64,000 bases of DNA from Membranipora membranacea (GCA_914767715.1 OU612065.1:19530001-19594000), one strand, 5' to 3'. Shown: positions 10,630 to 22,750, counted from the stretch's first letter. Numbers and translations: made by a program. The notes: generated by a model not told the origin, from the sequence alone.

Positions 10630-12056
10630 AATGGTTCCACGTACTTTAAAGTATCTTAATTCTTTTATGACACCTCTTTCCATAATTCAAAACCATCAAT
10701 TATATCCTAGCCTATAGTCTTCATATATTAGCTGAAAATTCACATTGGGATCAGGTATAACAGCCCAATTCTTTTCACAACCTCTTTGTATGTCTCGTTT
10801 TTTAAACTGGTCAGAAATTAACAGATATTTGTCTATTCCTTTTTTTACACCAACTACTCCATGTACAATCATGTTGATAATATAAAGTTGTACAACACAT
10901 ATCAATGATGATAATAATGCAATGCAAATACTTTCAAAGGGCTATCCGGCACTCTACCTAGTCAGAGCCCTCCAGACTCTTAGCCCCCCCCCCCCGCCCA
11001 CGGGCACCGATGTATGACAATTATATCAAATTTCCCCCCCTTAGCCAAGAAAAGGTAACTCTTCATACATTTTGTAAAGGCTGACCGTAGTAGTTATCAG
11101 GTATAGTGGCAGAGTGTGTGCAGTTTAACTAAATGGCTACTATAAATCTCACTTTCAAAGTAGCACCATGCCTGAGGCTGAGGGAGTTCCCCAATATAGT
11201 TAAAGGACCACAATAACTATCCTCTCTGCCTTATCCAGACTGTAAGGCTTACCCCATCCACCTAAGAATATATCAAAGTTCAATGTAAAAAGCGACCCTT
11301 TTGAAAGTTTGTCTTCAAACAATTTTACCGTTGACATCACCATTGATGACATTCCGAATTAAACTAGTGAGTATACCAGAGAAGCGTCCCACCCAATGCC
11401 TTATAAATAAGTCACTTAAACTATGGCAGATGGAAATCATTACTATGATGTCGAGTGTTAACCTCCTCTTTGCGAAATTGAAGAGGGATTACTATCTTTA
11501 CAGTCAATCACTTGAGTCGACACTTTGTGCATTCTATCGCGAATATACCAACACCTTCAAGGGAATGGGTGAAATTTGAAGTGGGTGAACTATTAGTTAT
11601 GTATTTACATCCGCCAAACGGGATCTATTGAAAAACATTCATGATAATCTAAAATACACTTGCTGCCATAAGAAACATGAAAGACAAACCGCACTTATCA
11701 TAATATTTCAATTTGAATACTTTTGATGACCTGAAAGTCTGACATAAAATGCTGAAAAAAAGAATAATTGGCACTTATGACGATTGATAAACTTATTAAG
11801 ACATGATACAGGCTCTGGTCATAGTTCAGCAGTCAGTTTGTCACCCGTATTGCTGTTGATGGAAGGGGGCTGTAAATAGGACTGACTATACCACTACCAT
11901 GGGATAAGAAATATGTACAATAACAGAGGTTTGAAAATATCAAATGGAGAAACCTTGCAAACTAAATAACGTTCTTGTTTTTGCATGAAGACAGTGCTGT
12001 CTGCGCAATGTCATCAGGAGTTACATATGTAACTCTATAGGCATGAAGAATGTTTC
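10630..12056. other. intergenic gap between the convergent NAALADL1-like and ETHE1 genes
   Basis: No exon-like segment is seen. The only marked feature is a C12 run at 10984-10995 in a C-rich patch. The two genes end facing each other. Confidence 0.6.
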
Positions 12057-12062
12057 TTTATT
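12057..12062 (-). terminator. AATAAA poly(A) signal of ETHE1
   Basis: The + strand TTTATT reads as AATAAA on the minus strand, 57 bp beyond the ETHE1 stop codon, which is a normal spacing. Confidence 0.6.
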
Positions 12063-12119
12063 GCGTTGGAGTCTAGTTTGTCGCAATTCAACACTGAACT
12101 GCTGTCTAGTCTTTGAATT

Positions 12120-15100
12120 TTATGGAGCAACAGCATCTTCATCAAACAATCCACATACCATGTTAGCAGGCAATGCTCGATCTGCAGTAAAGAGAATATT
12201 GCATGAATTTTTCGCTACGAGAGACAGCGACTTTGCTGTGCAATTTGCTGTTACGGTTCAACATGCTAGGTCATCATAGGTTCAGTGAGTCAATAGCTGT
12301 GATTGAAAGCAGGTGTTTTGCAGTTTGGCTGCTACTAATAGAAACATTGATTATAAGAAAGAAGTGCGATATTTAATTTTACAATTTAAAACAGCACGGA
12401 TTTTACAAAGCTTACCAATCTGTTTGGGGTATGGCAAGTTCAGATTCTTCATAATTTCCACAAACTCCGCTTTAGATTTGCTAAGTCTTGGGTTATGTTT
12501 TTTCTCCTCTTCTACAGTTGTCCACGGCTGACCTGATAAACACCAGCGAATAGTTGGTTGTTCTCAACATTTGTTATTTCATATTATTGTAAGGTAAGTG
12601 GGAGTTGTCCACCCTTTTTGACAGAAAGCACACCTTTAACTTTATTTTTTAATAGAATCGAAAGTAATTCGCTGTTGGTCAATCATTGGCTCTCTAGCCA
12701 TACACAGGTTTCATGTTGTTACATGATTACAGCATTCAATTTCTCTCCTCAACAATTCGGAAAATATATCAAAACAAACACACTAAAGTATAAAAAAAAC
12801 TGTAAGGAATATTCGATAGTCTCCTAGTGTCACATTTTCAATCATGCTCTGGAATTTAATATTATATGCGGCATACCGAGCCTTTGCATTAATAATAATC
12901 TAACATACCTGTGTAGTCATGGGCAGGATAGATAGTGTATGTGTCAGGAAGAGAAAATATCTGTGTCTGCACCGAGTCATATAATCTCTCAGAATCACCT
13001 GCATAACACAAAATATTACTGTTCAGACAAAGTTTCAGTTTCATAACCTGTAGGTGGCTAGACAGTGGAAGTGCTTGTTAACACGAGTCTATTCACGTAT
13101 CATATTCTTACCATCTGGAAACTTTCAAGAAGATGGTGCGATTAGGATAACACAACATCAGATGACCCTCACAACATGTAGTCCGGTTAGGCCACCTATT
13201 GCCAAAAACGATGCCGGTAAAAGGGAAAGTGATCAACAAATGAAGATATGGTTTCAAAACATTCAAAATCTGAAACAGCATGTCATAATTAGTGGATCTA
13301 CAACACAAATAGCCGAGATGCGGCCAGCAACGGTTGCAATACCCCTAATATTACCTGTATATAACTATCATTAAAGCGAAACTACTTTTTCAATTATGCT
13401 GCTGCCTAAAAAACTGGCTGCGAATATTCATGATCTTATCTTTTTATGGTGACTCTGTATAGACCCTCCCATCGCACAACACCAGTTTTCAATGCTCTGA
13501 GTATGTCGTTTTTCAAATAGTGTGTATGTTAAAGTTTCCATTATAGTATCATAAAAATCGTCTTTATAAGGCTATATAGCGCTTAAAGAAAAAATAAACT
13601 CTTTCCAGTATCATCAAAAAGGAGCTTAGGGCTGAAAAGAATATTTTTGGACATTGATGGAGTCAATACAAAACCACCGGAACATTCCAAGTCAGTTTTC
13701 GAGCTTCAGCAAAATTGAATGGTTATATCCAGGTGATATAAGGGGTACTGCAACTGTTGTTGGCCACATCTCCGCTATATAATATATAGCCGAGATGCGG
13801 CCAACAACAGTTGCAGTATTATGATAGCAGACCCGTGTAAAGTTGTAGATCCTCTGATTATGACAAGCTCTTTCAGATTTTGGATGTTTTGAAACCATAT
13901 TATTATTTTTAATCACTTTCCCTTTTACCGGCAGCGTTTTTGGCAATTAGCGGCCTATTGTGTAACTTAGTGTAAGGTACAATATTACCATTGCGATCAA
14001 CAAATTAAGTTGCATTTCTAGCCACATTTGCATAGGCTGCCACCGGACTAATGTCAACTGGGAGAGAAACACAAATTAGATAATTTCTATGCACAGACTC
14101 AGTAAATAAACCTCAGCCATGTAAGGATTTTAATTTTCAACCCAGCATTGCCAAGTTACATGGAAATGAAATCCCCAATCCCCATGCCAAACCTATTCAT
14201 CACATACTTCTACATCAAAAGCTATCATCTTTTAGTTCAACAGATGTTACAGCCGACTCTTACCTTGCTGGAAGTCTGTGCGCCCACATCCTCTGATCAA
14301 CACAGCGTCTCCAGAGAAAACGCATCTGTTATCATGCCATACATAACTCATACAACCTGAAATCATAATCTTGGTCATTATTGAAATATATCATAGACCT
14401 GGAGGTGATCCATCTTCTTGGTCAATCCCAATGACATTGTTCAAGTATTTCTTGGATTATGGCATACAAAGTTATACAAGCTGGCTAGGGTGGATTAGAA
14501 CCCCCAGATAAAACTGGATTGACACAAAAATATTGCATAAGGTTCTTTATACAAAGTATGTATTGACCTATTATAGACACAAATATTCCAACAATTGTTA
14601 AAATAGATCAGTATATCAGTTTAAGTACAATTGTTATACCACTGCTATGCATCATGATAAATTGATGATGTCAGCCTTTGAAATATAAGGCTTGACAAAT
14701 AAGAGGTGCGGGTTGGATACACGGTACTGGGAATCAAATACCAGACACATCTGAAACAACTTTAATCTATCTAATACTCAATGATTTAAATTTCAAAAAT
14801 TTGCAGGCCCAGTCATATCACTGCACAAGGCGTGTTAAAAACTTAGACATGTAGAAATGCACCACTGAACAAATTGTTAAATTTTGCGATTATTTCAATT
14901 TGTGGGAAGCTATTTTTGGAGTCAAGTGAATCTGACCTACTTTTCTCTATGTAGATAAAGTGGTTGAACTTTTTTTGACACCCACTCTTTTTATCACTAC
15001 ATTGTATTTGGATATAAAATGCATGTATGCGATATCAGCAACCTGATCAATCTGGTAAAAACTGGTTGTATTTGCTAATTAATCTAGTCAAAAAAATTCC

Positions 15101-16780
15101 TTATCATAGGCCAATAAGCAGCATAGTACTGAAGTACCTTCATATCACTGCTATGACCTTAGCAAGGTTAACCAATGGCTGACATGTAGCGAAATAGGGC
15201 GGAATAGGGCCAAGTTTTATTGAAACAAGTTTTTGTCCTGGGTACCAGAGACTATAGATAATAGATATATTATATCCATAGTCTCTGCTGGTACCTTATC
15301 TAGGCAGTTTACTATTTTTGACCAAATGTAAATAACTGTCCAAGGTCATAAGTATTATTTCTGGCATCAGATAACGTTACAAGCGAAAATTGGCATGTGT
15401 AACGCATGCATAAGCTCAAAAATGCTGCATGCGTTGAAAGCGCACAGCAGAAATTGCTTATCACTATCTTGATCAGGTTAAATTCGATCCTTACCATTTG
15501 TGTGACCTGGAGTTTTTCTGGCTTGAAGTTCGATTCCACCGATTTTTAATTTTTCGCCTTGGTCTAAGTAAACATCTGCCTTTGCACCGGCGTCTACACC
15601 TAGGACACTTCTAGATCCAGTCTGCAGAGACTTCAGTTTACCACTCCCAGTTATGTGGTCTGCATGGACATGAGTATTTACTGAAATCAAGCATGAAATA
15701 AATATGAATGTTGTATCCAGGGAAAGAAGAGATGTGAGAGTATAATTTTAACAAAGAAAAACATCTATCATGCAGATAAAAAGCTGGTTAAAACCGGTTG
15801 TGGAAACTTTGTCTGAGTAGGTGCAAACTTATGGCCACATATTTTAGCATCTCCAGCTGTTCATCATTTTATCAGAGACTATAGATATAGATCTATAGTC
15901 TCTGATTTTATTACCCCTCTGGCCATGAAATAGATCATATTGACAATTCACAGCGGTTGCACAATTACTAAAAGATTCCAATTCTGCCCTTCGCTACCTG
16001 TGAGATAGTTCAAGTGCTCAAACGGTGCAAGATGCTGGTAGAGGCATTTCATTATCAACCACTTTCTCCCCTCCGGAGGGGAGAAAGTGGTTGATAATGA
16101 AATGCCTCTACCAGCATCTTGCACCGTTTGAGCACTTAAACTACCTGTGAGACCTTATCCTGTACATTATTCTACAAATATACTCACAGGAATACTTGAG
16201 GTTAAGGCCGAGCTGATTGAGAAGTTTGATATCTCTCGGTATCATCTCCAGTACAGGGTCGATCAAAGCTGCCTCCTTTGTCTTCATACACGCTAGAAGA
16301 TATGTATATGTGTAGGATTTGTGTTCAAAAAGCTACAACAAAACATAACTCAAGTAAGCCAACGGTGAATTAGAAAACTATCTGCAGACCCTAGCACTTT
16401 CAAAAATGAGCAACCCCGAAATTGCAAAGTTTTGCTTGCCAAGGTGTTCGCTACAGTTACAGCATGCTTCACACAATCGCCCAGCACACACATTATCCTA
16501 GCTTCCCAGCTTTATATAGAGATGTGTTATTCAACTCGCAATATGTGTCCAATATCCAAGTTGTGACAAGCCGTAAGACATATTATTGAGTCTCAAAACT
16601 CACCTGGCGAAATAGGTATGTAGGACTGCCGTCACCTGCTGACGTGTGGTTCTGCTTATATTGTTGATACATTCTTGCTAAAGCTGGACCCAGTGCTGGG
16701 TGAACTGATGAAGCGCTGCCAACAGGTCCGCTAACACTTAACTGTTTAACAGTAGCGTTTATCAAATTGCGTAGTAACAT
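12120..16780 (-). CDS. ETHE1: ETHE1 mitochondrial persulfide dioxygenase
   Basis: Seven coding exons on the minus strand: 16780-16604, 16332-16188, 15680-15495, 14356-14264, 12998-12909, 12532-12416, 12181-12120. They sum to 870 nt, or 289 residues plus TAA, against 254 in human. ETHE1 oxidises glutathione persulfide to sulfite in the mitochondrial matrix during hydrogen sulfide breakdown. The metallo-beta-lactamase fold ligands are all present: the THVHADH motif, His in TPGHTNG, Asp in SGDAVLI and His in YPAHDY. Characteristic stretches include [13 protein letters not shown] and [12 protein letters not shown]. The first about 55 residues are extra, rich in Ser, Ala and Arg with few acids, and start [14 protein letters not shown], consistent with a transit peptide. 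Every junction keeps phase. Introns hold several palindromic repeats. Confidence 0.95.
13188..13958. mobile_element. 771-bp inverted-repeat element in an ETHE1 intron
   Basis: Two arms of roughly 190-240 bp, about 13188-13375 and 13720-13958, are inverted copies. The left end reads TAGGCCACCTATTGCC and the complement of the right end reads TAGGCCGCTAATTGCC. Both arms carry AGCCGAGATGCGGCCA. No clear protein is encoded, so this is a non-autonomous fold-back DNA element. The exact ends and target duplication are not certain. Confidence 0.6.
15241..15295. repeat. palindrome, CAGAGACTATAG family, copy 1
   Basis: GGTACCAGAGACTATAGAT is inverted at the other end of a 55-bp unit with an AT-rich centre, in the ETHE1 intron between exons 3 and 4. 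A second copy is at 15871-15906. Confidence 0.55.
15871..15906. repeat. palindrome, CAGAGACTATAG family, copy 2
   Basis: A 36-bp palindrome, ATCAGAGACTATAGAT plus complement, in the ETHE1 intron between exons 2 and 3. Confidence 0.6.
16012..16137. repeat. 126-bp perfect palindrome flanked by 12-bp direct repeats
   Basis: The centre lies at CTCC|GGAG (16074/16075), and 63 bp on each side are exact complements with no loop. A 12-base direct repeat, CTACCTGTGAGA, flanks it at 15994-16005 and 16141-16152, compatible with a target duplication or a tandem insertion site. Part of the arm (AAGTGGTTGATAA) recurs near 2390. It sits in an ETHE1 intron. Confidence 0.8.
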
Positions 16781-17035
16781 AATCCAAGTTAACTACTACT
16801 TGGTGCACCCTGTAATTTAGAATAAAGCTCTGTATTTGCAAACGTGATTTAATTGCCAAGCTGGAATTTGGTTCAAATGTTATAAGCAATCCCTTGTTCT
16901 ATTGACTTCACGTTTTAGCTTCCAATATTACTGTTATGTTTAACAATGAGCAATGAGCTTTTATATGATGAGGAACCTAAATAATATGTGATAAGCTACT
17001 ACAAAAGAATCGCTTACCCTATGGCGGCCCGTAGC

Positions 17036-17165
17036 ACCTTTATTAATGCGCATTAATTAACATGCTAACTCGCTAAGTCGCTAATGCGCATTAGTTAACA
17101 TGCTAACTCGCTAACTCGCTAATGCGCATTAATTAACATGCTAACTCACTAACTCGCAGTTAAAC
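17036..17165. repeat. left subterminal array of TAATGCGCATTA units
   Basis: Three units of about 40-45 bp, each with the palindrome TAATGCGCATTA followed by AACATGCTAACTCGC. The mirror array is at the other end of the element. Confidence 0.75.
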
Positions 17166-17725
17166 CTGTTTTGGGTAATGACTGTATTATCAAAGATGGG
17201 CTTTGTGATAGGCACTTACACCACTACCATACCTGCCATGACCCTGGAACTATTTCAAACTACTTACATGGGAGATTGTGAGATGCCAATTCTTCTTGAT
17301 CAATCATTGAGTCAATGTCTTAGGTCTGTTGTATTATTATTTACATCACATGTTGGTCATGTGATCGCACTCTTATGTGGAGGACACAAATGGATTGTGG
17401 CTCTTTGGTTTTGGAGTTTGTTAGTGGATCACCATGAGGAGCCTGAAGCAGACAAATTAATGAAGAAACTTATACATAGATAGTTAAATGAGTTAGGGCT
17501 GGCCAGCTATAAAGAACCACAAGAAGAACACTTACCAGGTAACATTACTTTACATCAAGGTATCACTCACTCATTTTGGCCAAAGTTGCATGCATGGATA
17601 GCCATGGATTTACATGCAACAGCCCATGGGAATGGGTCTTGATGGATGCCCTAGCCTAGACTGCTCTGCAATCTTTCTTTCCAACCCACAGGTCTACTCC
17701 AAAACCTGGGATTTCACTCCAAAAT

Positions 17726-17839
17726 CCCTATTTTCACACCTCAAATAACACAGGTTGGATCACAGGTCTTCTCCAAAATCCCAGGTTTTTGGAGTAGACC
17801 TGTGATCCAACCTGTGTTATTTGAGGTGTGAAAATAGGG
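17726..17839. repeat. hairpin with 44-bp perfect arms
   Basis: Arms 17726-17769 and 17796-17839 are exact complements around a 26-bp loop. It lies inside the 5.7-kb element and looks like a nested fold-back insertion. Confidence 0.75.
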
Positions 17840-17930
17840 TGACTCAAAATTAGTGACTGGAGTTTTGGCAGGTCTGGTACTTCATTACAGTCAATGTTGT
17901 ATGACAAATTTCCATCAATCATTTTGTTAT

Positions 17931-18120
17931 GTGCAGTTCTAAGAATGCGCAGTTTTAAGAATGCGCAGTTCTAAGAATGCGCAGTTCTAAGAATGCGCAG
18001 TTTTAAGAATGCGCAGTTCTAAGAATGCGCAGTTTTAAGAATGCGCAGTTCTAAGAATGCGCAGTTTTAAGAATGCGCAGTTCTAAGAATGCGCAGTTCT
18101 AAGAATGCGCAGTTCTAGAA
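17931..18120. repeat. 16-bp tandem satellite (GCAGTTCTAAGAATGC)
   Basis: About twelve head-to-tail copies of a 16-bp unit, alternating TTCT and TTTT variants, followed to about 18175 by diverged units with AATGCGCATTT. The ATGCGCA core is shared with the ends of the surrounding element. Confidence 0.85.
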
Positions 18121-19675
18121 ATGCGCATTTATAACAATGCGCATTTCTAGCAATGCGCATTTATAATAATGTGCAATGTTTTGTGTACTTTTCATTCAGT
18201 GATTACTTTAATATGTATTTTGGTTTCTCACCTTATTCATGTTACTGTCATCTCAAGTGGATCACCCTATTCTTCCAAAGAGTAGACAACTCTCCTTTAG
18301 TTGCCATACCTTTAGATTTTGTGTGACATATGTGATATTATTTCTTGATAATAAAATCATGATGGCTAATTTAGTCCAGCTCCAAACCTCATATTACGTT
18401 TGTCTTGGTTTGATATATTGTTCCAATGTTCCGGGACCTAAATTGTTTCCGCTTACGGTTTTAATAATCTTTTATAGATATTCCATACTATGTCTCCATT
18501 ACATTAATCTTTGATAATCTTTTTCCCACAGTGAAACCGCTGCATATAGTGTAGTGTCTAGCCTACAGAACTGTTGGGTTAGTCCAGAACATAAGACATG
18601 TCTATATACTTGGGTCGAAGTATGAAGAGAGAGTATCCAAGACTGCACAAATTCGCACAACACTTGTACAGTTTCTTCTCACAACGGGGAGAATTCTCCC
18701 TGCTCCAAATTTCAAATTAAACTGATTGTCATTTTATTATGAAAGAGTGTGGTGATTTTTCAGGTTGTTTATTTATTGCAAAATACCTGTTTAATGATAA
18801 ATATATACATATGATGAAAAATTTTGTTTATTAAATATAAAAATGGAGGAGGAGAAAAATTTAATTGGTTTGATAGCTTTGCTGCAGGAGTCATCGCTCT
18901 CTCCATTCAGAGTAAGCTCTATGACTTTCTAAAAAGGAGAATAACAACACAGTTGGTTTCCTACAATGCATTTGGTCCAACTACACTGATACAGCAGGGA
19001 TACAGTGCTTCTTTCAAGACTTCTTTGTATTCTAAGGAGTTGTCCTCTCTTGTTCAGAGGTCTCGACTCAATAGTTGAACGATTCGTTAGATTGAATGGT
19101 AACAGAGCCAGATGGTACACTCAAAGTAGGGCTCATATAGTAAAAAGTGATCACGCACTTAGAATTTGCCTAGCAATGACCTTTATTATTTGTTTGTTAT
19201 TTTTGCAGAGAAACTAAGCTAGGACTTACTTGAAAGACCCTACACAGTCTTTAGTGTTTCAAGCAAACTTGACTACCTGAAAATGCCAATCTTAAAATCT
19301 GTGTGTCATGTCATTGTACTGATCCAGATAGCATATCTTGACAAACTTTGTTGGTGCCCCCTCCTCAACCAACATAACCAACATCAAGGTTGTCATGACA
19401 GGCCATTAGCTGGTTTACTTACATCTTTTTTTAAGACACTGAAGTTAACGTCGATTCTGATTAGATGCAGCCCTATAGAGATCCCCCATCTTCTCGATCA
19501 CTACAGTATCATTGTAACCCAGTGCCCTCTCAGCACCTTCGAAAGATAGACATATCCATTACTAGCAGGCAGCAAAGGCAGTGCATGCAGGCAAACAAAA
19601 TTGGGGTAAAACATAGCATAGCCTAATAATGCAAGAGATTGGCCTTAGCCTAGCTCAACTAAGTTTAAGTAATTT

Positions 19676-20798
19676 CTATTTATCTAAACCAAGTTCTCTC
19701 AAACTCTTCTCCTTGACAAACAGATAAAAAAACTGAGCAATGTAGATTGAAATGGTCGCTGCCAAACAGGTAGTATTAATATATTTATCAACATACAAAC
19801 AACTCACTCTCAATCCTCTGATTTGAGGTTTATCCGAACTCCACACACAATTGTCAATATATCTGCAATAAAAATTAGTATGAGGATACAACACAAATAG
19901 GTCTTTATGGCCAATCCCAATCTTATCCTTTCAGTCAAACAATACTGCTCAAGTCTCAAGATCGACTGAATACTGTATCTTTGCTGCAACGAGCTTGATT
20001 TCTGTACTGAGACTAAGCAAAGAAAATGTTTACTTACATGTACCAGTCGGTGCTTCCTGAGTAGAACTTATTGGCTTTTTTTTTCTTTTTTTTGGGGTCA
20101 AAGTGAGTCCTTCATCTAAAGCAAAATAATTTTGTGTTATCAATTGGTGAAATGTCGGGTACTAATTCTGAAGTCGCATTATCACTCTTTCTAAAATTAA
20201 CAACACAAGTGGCAGCTTATAATGTAACTATGGGTTAACAACGGATAGGATCCATGATATTCATCTTGGGCAGGAACCATCTCAAAATTGAAACCTTGGT
20301 GGCCAATAACTGTCAACAGATGTTAGTTGATATTGCAGATACCTAAAAAAATAACGTATAGCTGCTCATAGATGGTTGGAGTTGTCATCCCCTTTTCCGT
20401 GACATTGCAACTCCAAGACGATGTCAATAAAGTAGACCTGGCTGATAATGATGACTTCTTCCTGTGACGCCAGCTACCAAACTGGGCTACTTTATTGTAT
20501 TGTCAAAATCAGTGATGGCAAATCATTTTATCAGATGTTTTGGGAAGAGGCTGACTTGAATTTCATTATAATATTATATCTATTCTGAGTCAGATTCATC
20601 TGGTGGGCCCGCTACTATGATTATTCTTTGATCGGTCTCTAGGTTGGTAATGTATTTTATCTCATGAATAAATCTTAAATTGTGACTCACCAAAAGCAGT
20701 CTTTGGATCTAATGTTGGTAGTGATAAAGGTATAACATTGTCATCATGCCTACCATTGTTATCATTTGTACCATCGCTCTCTTCTCCATCACCATCAT
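19676..20798 (-). pseudogene. possible gene fragment inside the 5.7-kb element (unrecognised)
   Basis: On the minus strand, 20798-20691 (acceptor ttttaaag, donor gtgagt) and 20115-20038 (acceptor tgctttag, donor gtaagt) join in phase. They encode an acidic stretch (DDGDGEESDGTNDNNG) then LTPKKRKKKP, which looks like a nuclear localisation signal. Further down, 19862-19808 has a good acceptor and donor and reads YIDNCVWSSDKPQIRGLR, followed by an open frame ending KSLRELGLDK at 19676. Joining it needs a 4-nt shifted donor. I do not recognise a family. It could be part of an element-borne gene or a broken host gene. Confidence 0.3.
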
Positions 20799-22510
20799 CT
20801 TTAAAATATTACAATTGAATTATTTTTTCAGTCCAAGGATTTCACTGGGCACAAAATTGTTATTTTGAGGACCCTAACAAACCGCTGGTCATTTTTACTG
20901 TATTGCCAATTGTATTGACAAGGGGTTTGAGTGCAACAAATCTATGATGGTGTTCATTTTAGGATACATTTTAATATATATATTACAGTATAAAGCGGAA
21001 AATAGGGTGAATCAAGGTGTGAAGTAACTGTTTTTTTACCAATTTACTGCGTCTATTCCCGCCAGCCGGATAATATTGGCAATTCATTATTAGGGCCCTG
21101 TTTTAATTAAAGTTGACAAAAGCCTGGTCTTCAGTCAGGGGTTCAATAAAAATAATTAAATCTTATTGGTCAAATCCAATGCTCTCTGGGGGCAGAGGAC
21201 AAATTGTATCCGAACTGGGCTGGCCTCTACAATGACAATACTTTGACCAGATTGTTTACCAAACTTTGAACTACTAAGAGTAAAGGCTTAGACACAAAGC
21301 TCAAATCAAGGCTAAATATCTGAATACAAGGTGTGAAGACTGGGATTTTGGATGTGAAGAAGGTAAAGCTTATAAATGGCATAGTATGGTTACGGTAATG
21401 GTCCCATCCTGACAATCCCAGGGAGGGTAGGCTACTCCCATAAAATTATCCACTAGGCTCATGTTTGTGAATCACATTGACAATCACTCTGAATACATGG
21501 GCGCCTGAAGACAAAAAGTGATGCAATTTCCACTTACCTTGAGAAAAAGACAAAAAAAAACATAAAACCATGGGTATGTAACAAATATCTTGCTATAAAG
21601 GATAATTTGGCTGAATATTTGTGTGCGACCAGGTGGTGTGACCTGGGCATCATTGCATGAGCATTGCACTTCATTTGTTGAAACCTCTTTTTAAGCCTTT
21701 AAGAATATGATTGGGATTGTAGGCACTCTCTGAAGTTCTAGAACTGGAACTCAATCCCTAAGTTGGCATTAGCTTTTTTAACATGCCGGGATTTACTTGT
21801 CCTCCAATTATATATACATCCAATATATGTTGCATTAGATTAGATACTTCTAAATATCTCTCACATTGATCATGAGACGAAACCATACCAATAGAACCAC
21901 AACAATGACCCTTGCGTCTTGGCCTACAACTAACCCAACATATATATCTTCCTTAATACCTTGATTAGAGCGACATGAGCAAACCATTGACAAAAAACCA
22001 TGTTTTCCAACTTAAAACATGTCCATTCACAGACAGCAGGTCACTGACAGTTGATTTGATGAGTTGCAGCCTTGTGTGTGTCTGGTTCCCTGATAACACT
22101 AGTGACATAGGCCTATGAACAGCTTAGTAGATACTTCATTAACACACAGTTGACACCACAATATGTAGTAGTAACTGTGCAAAATCAATCTGAGGTAGGC
22201 CTACTACTATACTATGCGAGTTGCTAATCAATATTATATCAAGGACTCCTTGATCATATACTTACTCATACTGAGTTTGAAAGGTTATCATTTGAGTACA
22301 TATAACTGATGGAATAGTCTGCAAACTTTGTCCATCACGCTCTAATGTTGTACCAAACCAGAGAGTTATAGCCTTACCATACTCATTGATGAATGGTATG
22401 AGGATACAGGTGTAATTTACAATAAAACTCCATCAGCAACAACACAACATATTACATCGCTTTGTTTAAATCATTTTTTGGTGGAGGAGTAGTAGAGCAG
22501 AGATTAGTAT

Positions 22511-22559
22511 GACCTCTGTGATTGGTCTTATTTTGAAAGTAAGACTAATCACAGAGGCC
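22511..22559. repeat. small hairpin near the right end of the 5.7-kb element
   Basis: GACCTCTGTGATTGGTCTTA pairs with the later TAAGACTAATCACAGAGGCC with one mismatch. Confidence 0.5.
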
Positions 22560-22629
22560 ATATCAAGACAGTGATAGCCCGCACATGCATAAAGACAGAC
22601 CCAAAAATATTTCTGGAAATCTTTAATCT

Positions 22630-22743
22630 CTTAATGCGCATTAGCGAGTTAGCGAGTTAGCATGTTAACTAATGCGCATTAGCGACTTAGCGAGTTAGCA
22701 TGTTAGCTAATGCGCATTAATAAAGGTGCTATGGGCCGCCATA
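22630..22743. repeat. right terminal inverted repeat with TAATGCGCATTA array
   Basis: The mirror of the left end: units carrying AATGCGCATTAGCGAGTTAG, then AAAGGTGCTATGGGCCGCCA at the terminus. Confidence 0.8.
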
Positions 22744-22750
22744 CTTACCC

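Larger units (their letters stand above)
17020..22743. mobile_element. 5.7-kb element with terminal inverted repeats and 7-bp target duplication
   Basis: The left end begins TATGGCGGCCCGTAGCACC and the right end is its complement with one mismatch over the first 36 bp. Both are flanked by CTTACCC (17013-17019 and 22744-22750), a 7-bp duplication. Inside each end lies an array of about 40-bp units built on the palindrome TAATGCGCATTA. The interior holds a 44-bp-arm hairpin (17726-17839), a 16-bp satellite (17931-18120) and phase-compatible exon-like pieces on the minus strand near 19.8-20.8 kb. No transposase motif is recognisable, so the superfamily is not assigned; a non-autonomous DNA transposon is most likely. 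Confidence 0.7.

Noticed and set aside
13054-13374. 106-codon open frame in an ETHE1 intron
   Set aside because: It overlaps the left arm of the inverted-repeat element, and its partner open frame on the minus strand at 13692-13946 is just the other arm.
17178-17483. 101-codon open frame at the left of the 5.7-kb element
   Set aside because: No domain, no convincing splice context and no link to other exons; probably chance.
17013-22750. CRISPR-like or bacterial origin for the repeated ATGCGCA arrays
   Set aside because: Surrounding genes are metazoan with introns, and the arrays are palindromic and sit symmetrically inside inverted termini.
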